DNA from: an uncultured Caulobacterales bacterium
GTDB lineage: Bacteria; Pseudomonadota; Alphaproteobacteria; Caulobacterales; Caulobacteraceae
Length of the DNA: 64,000 nt
Assembly (NCBI GenBank): GCA_903840435.1
Contig: CAIMFV010000045.1
Location: forward strand, 1-64,000
Reading direction: 5' to 3'
In this document: one piece after another, positions 34,956-42,570 of the stretch
Layout of the letters: each line of letters starts with the position of its first letter
Position numbering within the stretch: the first letter of the stretch is position 1
Program-made: the position numbers and the translations under genes
The notes under the pieces: model-generated
Seen by the model: only the letters and a program-made list of their open reading frames with translations
What the model was told of the DNA's origin: nothing
The model's database searches: none

Positions 34956-35705
34956 TTAGAAGGGCGAAAACTTCTGCAATAGCGAAGTGCCCGCAGGGGT
35001 GTCCTGAACCCGGCTGACCGACCCCTTGCCGCCATAGGAGACGCGGGCTTCGGCAATCTGGGTGTGCTGGATGGTGTTCGAGGATGAGATGTCCTCGGGC
35101 CGCACGACGCCGGAGACGGTCAACTCGCGCATCTCGCCATTGACCATCACCTCTTGCTTGCCCTGGATCACCAGATTGCCATTGGGCAAAACGCCTGACA
35201 CTACGGCGGCAATGGTGAGGTTGACGGCTTCAGACCGGTTGACGCTGCCCGTTCCGTCATTCGAGAAGGACGAGGACGTATTGACGGCGGTCGCCGCCGA
35301 GAAACTGTGTGGCAGATTGTGCGCCAGGGTCGATTCCAATCCAAACATATTGGGCAGGCCAAGGGTGTTGGCGCCCGTCCGCTTGGCGACGGTTTCATTT
35401 TGCAGTTTGGCTGCGTCATTGATGGCGATATTGACGGTCAAAATATCTCCGACGCGCGAAGCGCGCTGGTCATGGAAAAAGGCTCTGGCGCCATTGCGCC
35501 AAAGGCTGTTCGGTGATGCAGGGCGCGCGCCATTATCCGCCGAGCTAATCACCGCTTGCTGGGTCGGAACCAGCGCCGCCGGATAATTCATATTCGACAT
35601 TTTCGGCTTTGAGACCGCCTCCGAAATCGACGAGCAGGCACCGAGCGGCGCGAGCAGCAGGAGCGCAGAGAACAGGGCTGAACGACGCATGGGGTTTTCT
35701 TTCAT
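34956..35705 (-). CDS. flgH: flagellar L-ring protein
   Basis: 249 residues. It is a lipoprotein with a signal peptide ending in a lipobox (LLLAPLGAC, Cys at about residue 24). The conserved FlgH core includes NSLWRNGARAFFHDQRASRVGDILTVNI and the C-terminal VSGVVRPEDISSSNTI with ARVSYGGKG. It forms the outer-membrane bushing of the basal body. In-frame ATGs at 35711, 35705 and 35690 are all possible and none has a strong Shine-Dalgarno; 35705 (MKENPMRRS) was kept. Last gene of the flgF-G-A-H operon, 12 bases after flgA. Confidence 0.95.
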   Translation of the reverse strand: MKENPMRRSALFSALLLLAPLGACSSISEAVSKPKMSNMNYPAALVPTQQAVISSADNGARPASPNSLWRNGARAFFHDQRASRVGDILTVNIAINDAAKLQNETVAKRTGANTLGLPNMFGLESTLAHNLPHSFSAATAVNTSSSFSNDGTGSVNRSEAVNLTIAAVVSGVLPNGNLVIQGKQEVMVNGEMRELTVSGVVRPEDISSSNTIQHTQIAEARVSYGGKGSVSRVQDTPAGTSLLQKFSPF

Positions 35706-35717
35706 CAGCATGCAATT

Positions 35718-36542
35718 TTAGCGGTTTGAAGCGGTGCGGAACGGCGCTGTGCCTGTGGACCTAAGCGTTTCCGCCTGGGGACCGACAACAGCGTGACCAG
35801 GGCCCGACGCGACCGCCTCGATGATTTTTTTCGATGTGGGGTTCATCACTTGCACCGGCTCGCCCAGACTTGCATCGGCGATTGCGCGGCCTTGCAGGGT
35901 CAAGGACATGCCGTCGTCCTGGAAGGTGACGAAGACAACCTCATCGCGGTGGATGACCTTGGCCCCCACGAGGTCCCGCGCGACAACAGGCGCGCCAGCG
36001 CGTAGGGGGTGCCGAGCGATGCGACCGGCGGCAGAGTCGGGATCATTGAGCGGCGCACTCAAATAGGCTGACGGCGGGGCGTCGCCCCACACCAGATCCT
36101 CTGGCGCAATGGCGTCGCCGGTTGGAATATTTCGCGCATAGAGCAGCACTTGTCGCGAAGGCGACGGCACCACAGCCTCACTAACCGTCGCCATGGCCTT
36201 GGCCTTCCGGTGGGCCGCATTTGGGGAAGGCCTTTCAACACCTACCCCGGCCTCAACCTGGATGCGCAGCAAGCCCGGCGCATTGTCCCATTGCAGTCCA
36301 GCCCGCGCCGCTAATGCCTGGACGCGGCCCGCATCTAAAACCGCGACCTGTCCGGGGGGAGGCGCCGGGGCGACAATCTGGTCGGCGGCTGCGCCAGACG
36401 CGGCGGGAAAGAGGTCCGCGAGCGTGATCTTGTCGCCATGAGAAACCGGCGCGGGCGCCAATTCCACCACCTCTCGGGCCCCGACTGGAAAGGCCAACAG
36501 GGCGGCAATCACACTGGCTAAGAGAAACAGGCGCGATCGCAT
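35718..36542 (-). CDS. flgA: flagellar P-ring assembly chaperone
   Basis: 274 residues. A signal peptide (MRSRLFLLASVIAALLAFPVGA) is followed by an N-terminal domain and a C-terminal SAF/FlgA domain with ARNIPTGDAIAPEDLVWG and HPLRAGAPVVARDLV; the protein ends with a Thr/Ala-rich tail. FlgA works in the periplasm to help FlgI polymerise into the P ring. flgI is not in this window, although L-ring flgH is next door, the order also seen in Caulobacter. The gap to flgG is 11 bases. Confidence 0.93.
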   Translation of the reverse strand: MRSRLFLLASVIAALLAFPVGAREVVELAPAPVSHGDKITLADLFPAASGAAADQIVAPAPPPGQVAVLDAGRVQALAARAGLQWDNAPGLLRIQVEAGVGVERPSPNAAHRKAKAMATVSEAVVPSPSRQVLLYARNIPTGDAIAPEDLVWGDAPPSAYLSAPLNDPDSAAGRIARHPLRAGAPVVARDLVGAKVIHRDEVVFVTFQDDGMSLTLQGRAIADASLGEPVQVMNPTSKKIIEAVASGPGHAVVGPQAETLRSTGTAPFRTASNR

Positions 36543-36553
36543 CAGGATGATCC

Positions 36554-37342
36554 TTAGGATTTCAGCTGTTCGATGGATTGCAGCATCTGATCGCTGGTGG
36601 TGACGACCTTTGAATTCATTTCATAGGCGCGCTGAGCCACGATCAGATTGGTGATTTCGGTGACAGAATCGACGTTGGAGCTTTCCGTGTAGCCCTGCTG
36701 GATCGAGCCATATCCGGCGGACCCTGGGGCGGCGAGGTTCGGGGCACCTGAAGAGCCCGATTGTAAAAACAAGTTCTTCCCAATGGCGTCGAGACCCGCT
36801 TCATTAAAGAAGGTCGCGATGGTCAATTGCCCGACCGTTTGCGGCGTCGGATTGCCAGGAATGGTCACCTGCACTTGGCCCGACGAAGACACAGTCACCG
36901 CAGTTGCGGTCTGCGGAATGCTTACCGCTGGCAAGACCGAATAACCGTCAACAGTAACCAATTGGCCGTTTTGGTTGACCGCGAAATTTCCCGCCCGGGT
37001 ATAGGAAATATCCCCCGTCGGCAGTTGCACTTGGAAATATCCCCGCCCGCTGATGGCAAGGTCGAAGGGATTACCGGTCTGCGACAGCGCGCCTTGGGTG
37101 GTGATGCGATAGATCGAGCCCGTCGCGACGCCCGACCCCAGTTGAATGCCTGTCGGAACCACGGTTCCGGTATCGGAGGACTGGGCCCCCATCTGTTCAA
37201 CGTTTTCGTACAACAGATCTTCAAACTGCGCCCGCTGCTCCTTGAACCCGATGGTGTTCATGTTAGCGATGTTGTTGGAAATCGTTTCGACGTTCAGCTG
37301 CTGGGCGGCCATGCCGCTAGCGGCAATATGAAGCGCTCTCAT
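36554..37342 (-). CDS. flgG: flagellar distal rod protein
   Basis: 262 residues, the typical FlgG length. The N-terminal rod motif MRALHIAASGMAAQQLNVET with NNIANMNTIGFKEQRAQFED, the central GRGYFQVQLPTG and the C-terminal SNVDSVTEITNLIVAQRAYEMNSKVV with TSDQMLQSI are all present. It builds the distal rod of the basal body and is exported by the flagellar type III system, hence no signal peptide. Second gene of the operon, 54 bases after flgF. Confidence 0.96.
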   Translation of the reverse strand: MRALHIAASGMAAQQLNVETISNNIANMNTIGFKEQRAQFEDLLYENVEQMGAQSSDTGTVVPTGIQLGSGVATGSIYRITTQGALSQTGNPFDLAISGRGYFQVQLPTGDISYTRAGNFAVNQNGQLVTVDGYSVLPAVSIPQTATAVTVSSSGQVQVTIPGNPTPQTVGQLTIATFFNEAGLDAIGKNLFLQSGSSGAPNLAAPGSAGYGSIQQGYTESSNVDSVTEITNLIVAQRAYEMNSKVVTTSDQMLQSIEQLKS

Positions 37343-37396
37343 CTCAAATTTTCCTGACAGAAACCAAAGGGACGGACGACATTAGGCGAGTCTGGA

Positions 37397-38149
37397 TCAA
37401 GACGACTTTCCAAGGCGATCGATGGCGGTTTTGGAGAGATCGGTGGTGGAATTCATCATCTGGGTGATCCGCTCATAGGCGCGCGAGATCGAGATCAGAT
37501 TGGTGATTTCCGCCACGGGCTGGACATTCGATTGCTCGATCATGCCCTGCTTGACCGAGGCGTCAGTGGCGATGATCGGCGCATTGGCGGGATTGGTATT
37601 GGCAAACTTGTTGCCGCCGACTTTCGACAGGGGCGCCTTTGAGGGAAAGCGGAAAATGCCGATCTTCCCCAGCCGCACCCCATCTTGAGTAATGGTGCCG
37701 TCAGCCCCAATGATCGGTGGCGACCCCTTGGGCTGAAAATTAATCGGGCGGTCAGCGGAATCGAGCACCGGCTCACCTTGCTGATCCACAAGCTGGCCAG
37801 TCGGGCTGACCATAAACCGGCCATCGCGCGTATATTGGGTGCCCGCTGCGGTCTGGATGCTAAAAAAAGCGTCGCCCTGAATGGCGAGGTCATAGGGATT
37901 GCCGGTTTGCTGCAGCGGCCCTTGGGCAAAGTTTCGCGCCACGGCGGCATTCAGAACATATTGAATGGCGGGATTGTCGTTCGCCGCCAAGCTTGCGGTC
38001 TTGGACGGCGCGATGGGATCGGTTTGCACCACCATCGATTCCACCTTGAACCCCGCCGTGTCCAAATTGGCGAGGTTGTTGGCGGTAATGTCCATTGCCT
38101 GCTGCAAGCTCACTTGGCGCGACAAGCTGACATAAACTGCATTATCCAT
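37397..38149 (-). CDS. flgF: flagellar proximal rod protein
   Basis: 250 residues from the ATG at 38149, with AGGGTGG a few bases upstream; the frame is open to 38215 but codes a non-conserved leader. It has ANNLANLDTAGFK near the start, GDAFFSIQTAAGTQYTRDG and the C-terminal SNVQPVAEITNLISISRAYE. A rod subunit exported by the type III system. First gene of flgF-flgG-flgA-flgH. A sigma54-type promoter with correct -24/-12 spacing lies 27-41 bases upstream, as for class III flagellar operons in Caulobacter. Confidence 0.94.
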   Translation of the reverse strand: MDNAVYVSLSRQVSLQQAMDITANNLANLDTAGFKVESMVVQTDPIAPSKTASLAANDNPAIQYVLNAAVARNFAQGPLQQTGNPYDLAIQGDAFFSIQTAAGTQYTRDGRFMVSPTGQLVDQQGEPVLDSADRPINFQPKGSPPIIGADGTITQDGVRLGKIGIFRFPSKAPLSKVGGNKFANTNPANAPIIATDASVKQGMIEQSNVQPVAEITNLISISRAYERITQMMNSTTDLSKTAIDRLGKSS

Positions 38150-38175
38150 GGGCCACCCTTTCGATCCCCAGCTAT

Positions 38176-38190
38176 GCAAGGGTGGCGCCA
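38176..38190 (-). promoter_or_regulatory. sigma54-type (-24/-12) promoter of flgF
   Basis: On the minus strand the sequence reads TGGCGC-CACCC-TTGC, matching the consensus TGGCAC-N5-TTGC with one mismatch and the exact GG-N10-GC spacing. Transcription would start at about 38164, leaving a short leader to the flgF ATG at 38149. An RpoN-dependent start fits a class III flagellar operon. Confidence 0.65.
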
Positions 38191-38305
38191 ATATTTTATT
38201 CTTTGATTTCAACAATTTAAAAGGTTAATAAAGTCTTGCGTGCAAGTTGGGCTCGGTAAAATCTGCACCCCGCCGCCAAGCTGAACGCCCGCCTCATCAC
38301 AATTC

Positions 38306-38320
38306 CTAACCAAACGTTAA
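38306..38320 (+). promoter_or_regulatory. CtrA-type binding site upstream of fliL
   Basis: CTAA-CCAAACG-TTAA followed by CC: the CtrA full-site TTAA-N7-TTAA with one mismatch in the first half, 71 bases before the fliL ATG. The same motif precedes cheW at 21161. In Caulobacter, CtrA activates class II flagellar genes; control here is inferred. Confidence 0.6.
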
Positions 38321-38390
38321 CCAACACCATGACTTATCAAGGCAGAAAGCGGGAATCGCTGCTCGACCCGCATGCCAGGGACTGTTCGCT

Positions 38391-38960
38391 ATGGCGAAAT
38401 CTGAAGCCGCGCCTGAGCCCGCTGAGGGGGAAGAGGGCGAAGAAGGGGCTAAGAAAAAATTGCCGATGATGATGATCATCATCGCCGCCGTTGTCGCAGT
38501 CGTTCTGATCGGTGGCGGCGTCACCGCCTTTTTGGTCTTGAGCGGTGGCAATAAGGCGGAAGCCTCAAAATCGGAAAAGCCGAAGAAGGAAGCCAAGAAG
38601 GAAGGCGAAAAGGGTAAGGACAAGGGGCCTAACCCCATTACCCAAGGCCCAGACGGCGTCGCCTATTATGCGCTTCCTGATCTCGTCTCCAACATTCAGT
38701 CAGCCGACGGCCGGCCCCAGCTGTTGAAACTCAAGATCGCGCTTGAGTTTCCCGATGAAAACGCTGCGGAGGACGTCACCCCGGCCATACCGCGCTTGGT
38801 CGACATGCTTCAAGGTTTCATGCGCGAGCTTCGCCCCGAAGATATGGCCGGAAGTCAGGGGGAATTTGAGATTCGGATGGAAATTCTCCGCCGGGTCAAT
38901 CTGGTCATCGCCCCGACCCAGGCCAAAGCCGTGTTGATCGAGGAAATGTTGATCACCTGA
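38391..38960 (+). CDS. fliL: flagellar basal-body-associated protein FliL
   Basis: 189 residues. A short acidic cytoplasmic lead (EGEEGEEGAKKK), one membrane anchor (about 25-50, IIIAAVVAVVLIGGG), a lysine-rich linker (KAEASKSEKPKKEAKKEG) and a periplasmic FliL domain with YYALPDLVSNIQ and LKLKIALEFPDE. It surrounds the stator at the base of the motor and supports torque. The ATG at 38391 has AGGGA nine bases upstream. First gene of fliL-fliM-DUF6468-motE, with a CtrA-type site in front and flgF divergent. Confidence 0.94.
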   Translation: MAKSEAAPEPAEGEEGEEGAKKKLPMMMIIIAAVVAVVLIGGGVTAFLVLSGGNKAEASKSEKPKKEAKKEGEKGKDKGPNPITQGPDGVAYYALPDLVSNIQSADGRPQLLKLKIALEFPDENAAEDVTPAIPRLVDMLQGFMRELRPEDMAGSQGEFEIRMEILRRVNLVIAPTQAKAVLIEEMLIT

Positions 38961-39012
38961 AGTCGAAAGACTCACCCCATGGTGCGCGACGAAGGATACT
39001 GAGACCCGCAAA

Positions 39013-40086
39013 ATGGCCGACGAAACCTCTCCCCTGCAAGACCCCGAATCCCTCACCCAGGGTGGTGCGGACGCAGCGAACATGTCGCCGGAATCTCTTG
39101 GCGTTGAGCGGGTGCTCAACCAGGACGAGATTGACAGCCTCTTAGGCTTTGACCTCTCCGATGATGACGCTGAAGAGCGCTCTGGCATCCGGGCAATCGT
39201 CAACTCGGCCTTGGTGTCCTATGAGCGTCTGCCGATGCTCGAAATCGTCTTCGACCGGCTGGTTCGGTTGATGACCACCTCCTTGCGGAACTTCACCTCA
39301 GACAATGTCGAAGTCAGCCTCGACAATATCTCTTCCATCCGGTTTGGCGACTATCTGAACTCCATCCCCTTGCCGGCCATCTTGGCGGTGTTTCGCGCCG
39401 AGGAATTGGACAATTACGGCCTGCTGACCGTCGATTCCAACCTGATCTATTCCATCGTCGACGTGCTTTTAGGCGGTCGACGCGGGACGGCGGCGATGCG
39501 GATCGAAGGTCGCCCCTACACCACCATCGAGCGGGTCCTGGTACAGCGGATGGTGGAGGTTGTACTCAATGACGCCCGCCTGGCATTCGAGCCCTTGACC
39601 CTGGTCCACTTCAATCTCGACCGACTTGAAACCAACCCGCGTTTCGCCGCCATTGCGCGACCGGCCAACGCCGCCATTTTGGTCAAACTTCGTATCGATA
39701 TGGAGGACCGAGGAGGCCGAATCGAGCTTTTGTTGCCCTATGCGACCCTTGAGCCGATCCGCAAAATGCTGCTGCAGCAGTTCATGGGTGAGAAGTTTGG
39801 CCGAGACAATATCTGGGAAAGCCACCTTGCGACCGAGCTTTGGACAACGCAGATGGAAGTGGCCGCCGTCCTCGACGAACAGCAGATCTCGCTCAAAAAA
39901 GTGCTTGAGCTTAAGGTGGGTGACACCTTGATGCTGAATGCCTCAACGAACAGCCTCGTTGAACTGAGGTCTGGCAATATTCCTCTCACACGGGCGCGCA
40001 TGGGTCGGTCAAACCACCATTTGGCCGTCCACGTTGAAGCCCCGCTTGCGCCCGCCGCACGGCGGGCCGTTGCAACCTTTAAATAG
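39013..40086 (+). CDS. fliM: flagellar motor switch protein FliM
   Basis: 357 residues. The N-terminal CheY-binding segment is visible as LNQDEIDSLLGFDLSDDD (residues 36-53). The central CheC-like domain follows (YERLPMLEIVFDRLVRLMTTSLRN, then VDVLLGGRRG), and the C-terminal SpoA domain begins near VAAVLDEQQISLKKVLELKVGD. Part of the C ring; it reverses rotation on binding phospho-CheY. It lies 52 bases after fliL; fliN is not in the window. Confidence 0.96.
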   Translation: MADETSPLQDPESLTQGGADAANMSPESLGVERVLNQDEIDSLLGFDLSDDDAEERSGIRAIVNSALVSYERLPMLEIVFDRLVRLMTTSLRNFTSDNVEVSLDNISSIRFGDYLNSIPLPAILAVFRAEELDNYGLLTVDSNLIYSIVDVLLGGRRGTAAMRIEGRPYTTIERVLVQRMVEVVLNDARLAFEPLTLVHFNLDRLETNPRFAAIARPANAAILVKLRIDMEDRGGRIELLLPYATLEPIRKMLLQQFMGEKFGRDNIWESHLATELWTTQMEVAAVLDEQQISLKKVLELKVGDTLMLNASTNSLVELRSGNIPLTRARMGRSNHHLAVHVEAPLAPAARRAVATFK

Positions 40087-40097
40087 GGCGCGACGCG

Positions 40098-40802
40098 GTG
40101 ACGCCCCTCGCCATAGCCATGGACATCTTCCTGGCGGTGCTGTTGATCTCAGCGCTGGCAATGGGCGTGCGCCTCAATAAGCGCTTGAAAGAATTGAAGT
40201 CGAGTTATCTGGGCTTCGCCAAGGCCATCGTCGAATTAAACGACGCCGCCAGCCGCGCCGAAAGTGGCCTCGCCGCCTTGCGTGAGGCAACCTCGGAGAC
40301 CCATGACAGCCTGTTGTCGCGCATCGAAACGGCGCGCAACCTCTCTGGCAAGCTTGAGGGACAGATCAAGGCCGCCCGTCATGTGGCCGAAGCCAATGAA
40401 ACCGCCCAAGCGCATCGTCATGGCGAGCGCTACGACACGGAACAAAATGGCTTCGATGCCGACGCCGTTCCGAAGTCGCTTTTAAAGTTGGCTGAACGAT
40501 TAGAGCGTAAAGAGGGATGGCAAGGGCAGGACCAGAAAGGTGCGTCGCGGCGCGAGCCACCAGCACCGGCAAGGACCACCCGTCCTCCTCCCACAAGGCG
40601 TCGCAATGACTTTGAAGACGAACTCTTCGCGCCAGAACCGCGCCGCGCAGCCGCCGACGCACTGCTGCGCCCTGTGCGGACGAACCCCGTCCCGCGATGG
40701 GCGTCGGAGGCGCCAGCCATGACCCTCACCGACATTGCTACGCCCGATCAGGCGCTCGACGACTTCGCGGCGCGGATTCGTGCCCGTAGGACAGCGGTCT
40801 GA
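40098..40802 (+). CDS. DUF6468 domain protein of the flagellar operon
   Basis: 234 residues from a GTG at 40098. One N-terminal membrane segment (IAMDIFLAVLLISALAMGV), then NKRLKELKSSYLGFAKAIVELNDAASRAESGLA, a coiled-coil-prone region typical of DUF6468, and a long Pro/Arg-rich C-terminus (for example PAPARTTRPPPTRRR) that looks disordered. This family is found beside fliM and motE in alphaproteobacteria; its function is not established but a role in motor or stator assembly is likely from context. It shares one base with motE at the stop/start. Confidence 0.8.
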   Translation: MTPLAIAMDIFLAVLLISALAMGVRLNKRLKELKSSYLGFAKAIVELNDAASRAESGLAALREATSETHDSLLSRIETARNLSGKLEGQIKAARHVAEANETAQAHRHGERYDTEQNGFDADAVPKSLLKLAERLERKEGWQGQDQKGASRREPPAPARTTRPPPTRRRNDFEDELFAPEPRRAAADALLRPVRTNPVPRWASEAPAMTLTDIATPDQALDDFAARIRARRTAV

Positions 40803-41677
40803 TGCGCGCGCCCCCGCTCCTTCCCATAACAGCGGTCGCCATTGGCGGCGTGCTGGCCATGGGCGCAATCAATGCGGTCACCAAATCGCCGCAACTGTTA
40901 GAGCGCGCACAAGCCTTCGCCGAAGGCACGCCGCCGCCGACAGCCGACGCAAAGCCTCCCCTGCCCGGCGCCCCGGCGGCTCAATCCGCCACAACCCCGA
41001 CCCCAGGCGGCACGACACCCGCAACCACATCCGCCAATCTTCCGCCCGCCTGTACGCTGTCGCCAAAGGACCTCGCCAAGGAGGCTGGGCTGTCGCAGAG
41101 CGAGTTGGAGACCTTGCAAAATCTCTCGGCGCGGCGCGGACAATTGGATGATCGCGAAAAGGCGCTGGACCTCCAAATCCAGCTTTTGGAAGCGGCCGAC
41201 GCCAAGGTCGACGCCAAGCTGAAGACCTTGACCTCCCTGAAAAGCCAAGTGCAAGACCTCTTAGGTCAAGCCGACGCCAAGGCAGCGGCTGAGATTGATA
41301 GTCTCGTCATCGTCTATGCCAAGATGAAGCCTCGGGATGCCGCCGCCATTATGTCGACCCTTGACGACAAGGTGCGCATCCCCGTCGCGGCCAAGATGAA
41401 GGAAAAAGACTTAAGCGCCATCTTGGCTCAAATGCCGGTCTCGGAAGCGAAGAAGGTGACAGAATTGTTGGCCAACCGCTTCGCCGCCGCCAAGGCCATG
41501 AGTGACGCGGTGAAGAACCCCGCGCCAGAAACCGCAGCGACCGATACGGCACCTGCCAAGCCGCAAGGGGCGGCGCCAGCGAAAACCGCCAATGCACCGC
41601 CCGCTCAGGGTCAACCCCAAGCGCAGCCTCAGTCGCCACAGAAGTCACCGCCGCCTGCGACCGGGAAGAAGGGTTAG
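40802..41677 (+). CDS. motE: MotE-like flagellar motor protein
   Basis: 291 residues. N-terminal anchor or signal segment (residues 2-24), a Pro/Thr-rich linker with TPPPTADAKPPLPGAPAA, a coiled coil (about 100-150, with LDDREKALDLQIQLLEAADAK) and an MgtE-N-like fold (about 160-225: KMKPRDAAAIMSTLDDKVRI and AILAQMPVSEAKKVTELL). The tail is Ala/Pro/Gln-rich. MotE chaperones MotC in the rhizobial periplasm; the Caulobacterales protein is assumed to be analogous. Last gene of the fliL operon; convergent with the crotonase gene. Confidence 0.8.
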   Translation: MRAPPLLPITAVAIGGVLAMGAINAVTKSPQLLERAQAFAEGTPPPTADAKPPLPGAPAAQSATTPTPGGTTPATTSANLPPACTLSPKDLAKEAGLSQSELETLQNLSARRGQLDDREKALDLQIQLLEAADAKVDAKLKTLTSLKSQVQDLLGQADAKAAAEIDSLVIVYAKMKPRDAAAIMSTLDDKVRIPVAAKMKEKDLSAILAQMPVSEAKKVTELLANRFAAAKAMSDAVKNPAPETAATDTAPAKPQGAAPAKTANAPPAQGQPQAQPQSPQKSPPPATGKKG

Positions 41678-41699
41678 AGGCGACCCTGACCCGCGTCTG

Positions 41700-41731
41700 T
41701 TATTTGCCAGTGAACTTATTTGCCAGTGAAC
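41700..41731. repeat. 16-base perfect tandem duplication over the crotonase stop codon
   Basis: The unit TTATTTGCCAGTGAAC occurs twice head to tail (41700-41715 and 41716-41731). The copy at 41716 holds the last codons and stop (TAA) of the crotonase gene on the minus strand; the other copy lies just beyond it. Confidence 0.9.
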
Positions 41732-42513
41732 TGGGGCGCGCGCTTTTCTAACAGGGCGTCGACCCCTTCCATGTGGTCATCGGTCAGGTGCGCAATAGCC
41801 TGGGCGGCGGCCGACATATCCATGAGCGTGTCGTAGCTGGTCAAGACGCCGTGCCGCAAAAGGTTCTTTGCCAACCTCAAAGCATGCGGCGGTTGCGCAG
41901 AAATTCTTTCGGCTAGAGCGAGACTTGCACCCATCAGCTCACCATGGGGTGCAACCTCGGTCACCAACCGCCAAGCGAGCGCCGTTTGGGCGTCGATCAA
42001 ATCGCCTGTGAACAGCAATTGCGCCGCGCGGTCTTGGCCAATAATGCGCGGCAACAGCCAAGCGCCGCCATCACCGGGGATCAGGCCGAGCTTTAAAAAA
42101 GTGACGCCAAACCGCGCTTGGTCCGAGCTAATGCGGATATCGCACATGCAGGCCACATCACATCCAAGTCCCACAGCCGCGCCATTGACGGCGGCAATGG
42201 TCGGCACTTCCAGCCCATAGATCGAGCGGACGATCCGGTGGATATTGGTTCGGTAATTGTCGCGGATGCCGACGCCGCCACCTGCAAAAGCGCCTTCGCG
42301 CGCCTTCATGGCCTTAACATCACCCCCTGCCGAAAAGGCGCGCCCAGCCCCGGTCAGGATGACGCAGCGCACCGAGGGGTCGGCATTGATACGGTCACAG
42401 ACGGCCTGGACCTGATCGCCATCGCCGGGTGCGCCCAGCGCGTTCATCGAGTCGGGACGATTAAAGGTCAGGATGGCGACCGCATCGCGGCGCTCGACTG
42501 TCAACAATTCCAT
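41716..42513 (-). CDS. crotonase/enoyl-CoA hydratase-isomerase family protein
   Basis: 265 residues. The oxyanion-hole regions AGRAFSAGGDVKAM and NGAAVGLGCDVACMCD are intact. The two catalytic glutamates of classical enoyl-CoA hydratase are not in place: the first position is occupied by FLKLGLIPGDGGAWLLP (no Glu, but an Asp in GDGG) and the second by AAQLLFTGD (Gln instead of Glu). It is therefore probably not a simple hydratase; an isomerase, hydrolase or other crotonase reaction on a CoA ester is likely. It is a single gene upstream of a 16-base tandem duplication that spans its stop codon. Confidence 0.85.
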   Translation of the reverse strand: MELLTVERRDAVAILTFNRPDSMNALGAPGDGDQVQAVCDRINADPSVRCVILTGAGRAFSAGGDVKAMKAREGAFAGGGVGIRDNYRTNIHRIVRSIYGLEVPTIAAVNGAAVGLGCDVACMCDIRISSDQARFGVTFLKLGLIPGDGGAWLLPRIIGQDRAAQLLFTGDLIDAQTALAWRLVTEVAPHGELMGASLALAERISAQPPHALRLAKNLLRHGVLTSYDTLMDMSAAAQAIAHLTDDHMEGVDALLEKRAPQFTGK

Positions 42514-42570
42514 GCGTCTCCCCTATGTTTGTCAATCTTTGTTCTGGTTGCGCGGGTTACGCCGCCCGTG

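Noticed and set aside
38217-38228. TTAA-N4-TTAA upstream of flgF as a CtrA site
   Set aside because: The spacing is four instead of seven bases; the A+T-rich stretch explains the two TTAA words by chance.
38236-38280. Second sigma54-like element (TTGGCGGCGGGGTGCAG on the minus strand)
   Set aside because: The GG to GC distance is nine instead of ten bases; the element at 38176-38190 has the exact spacing.
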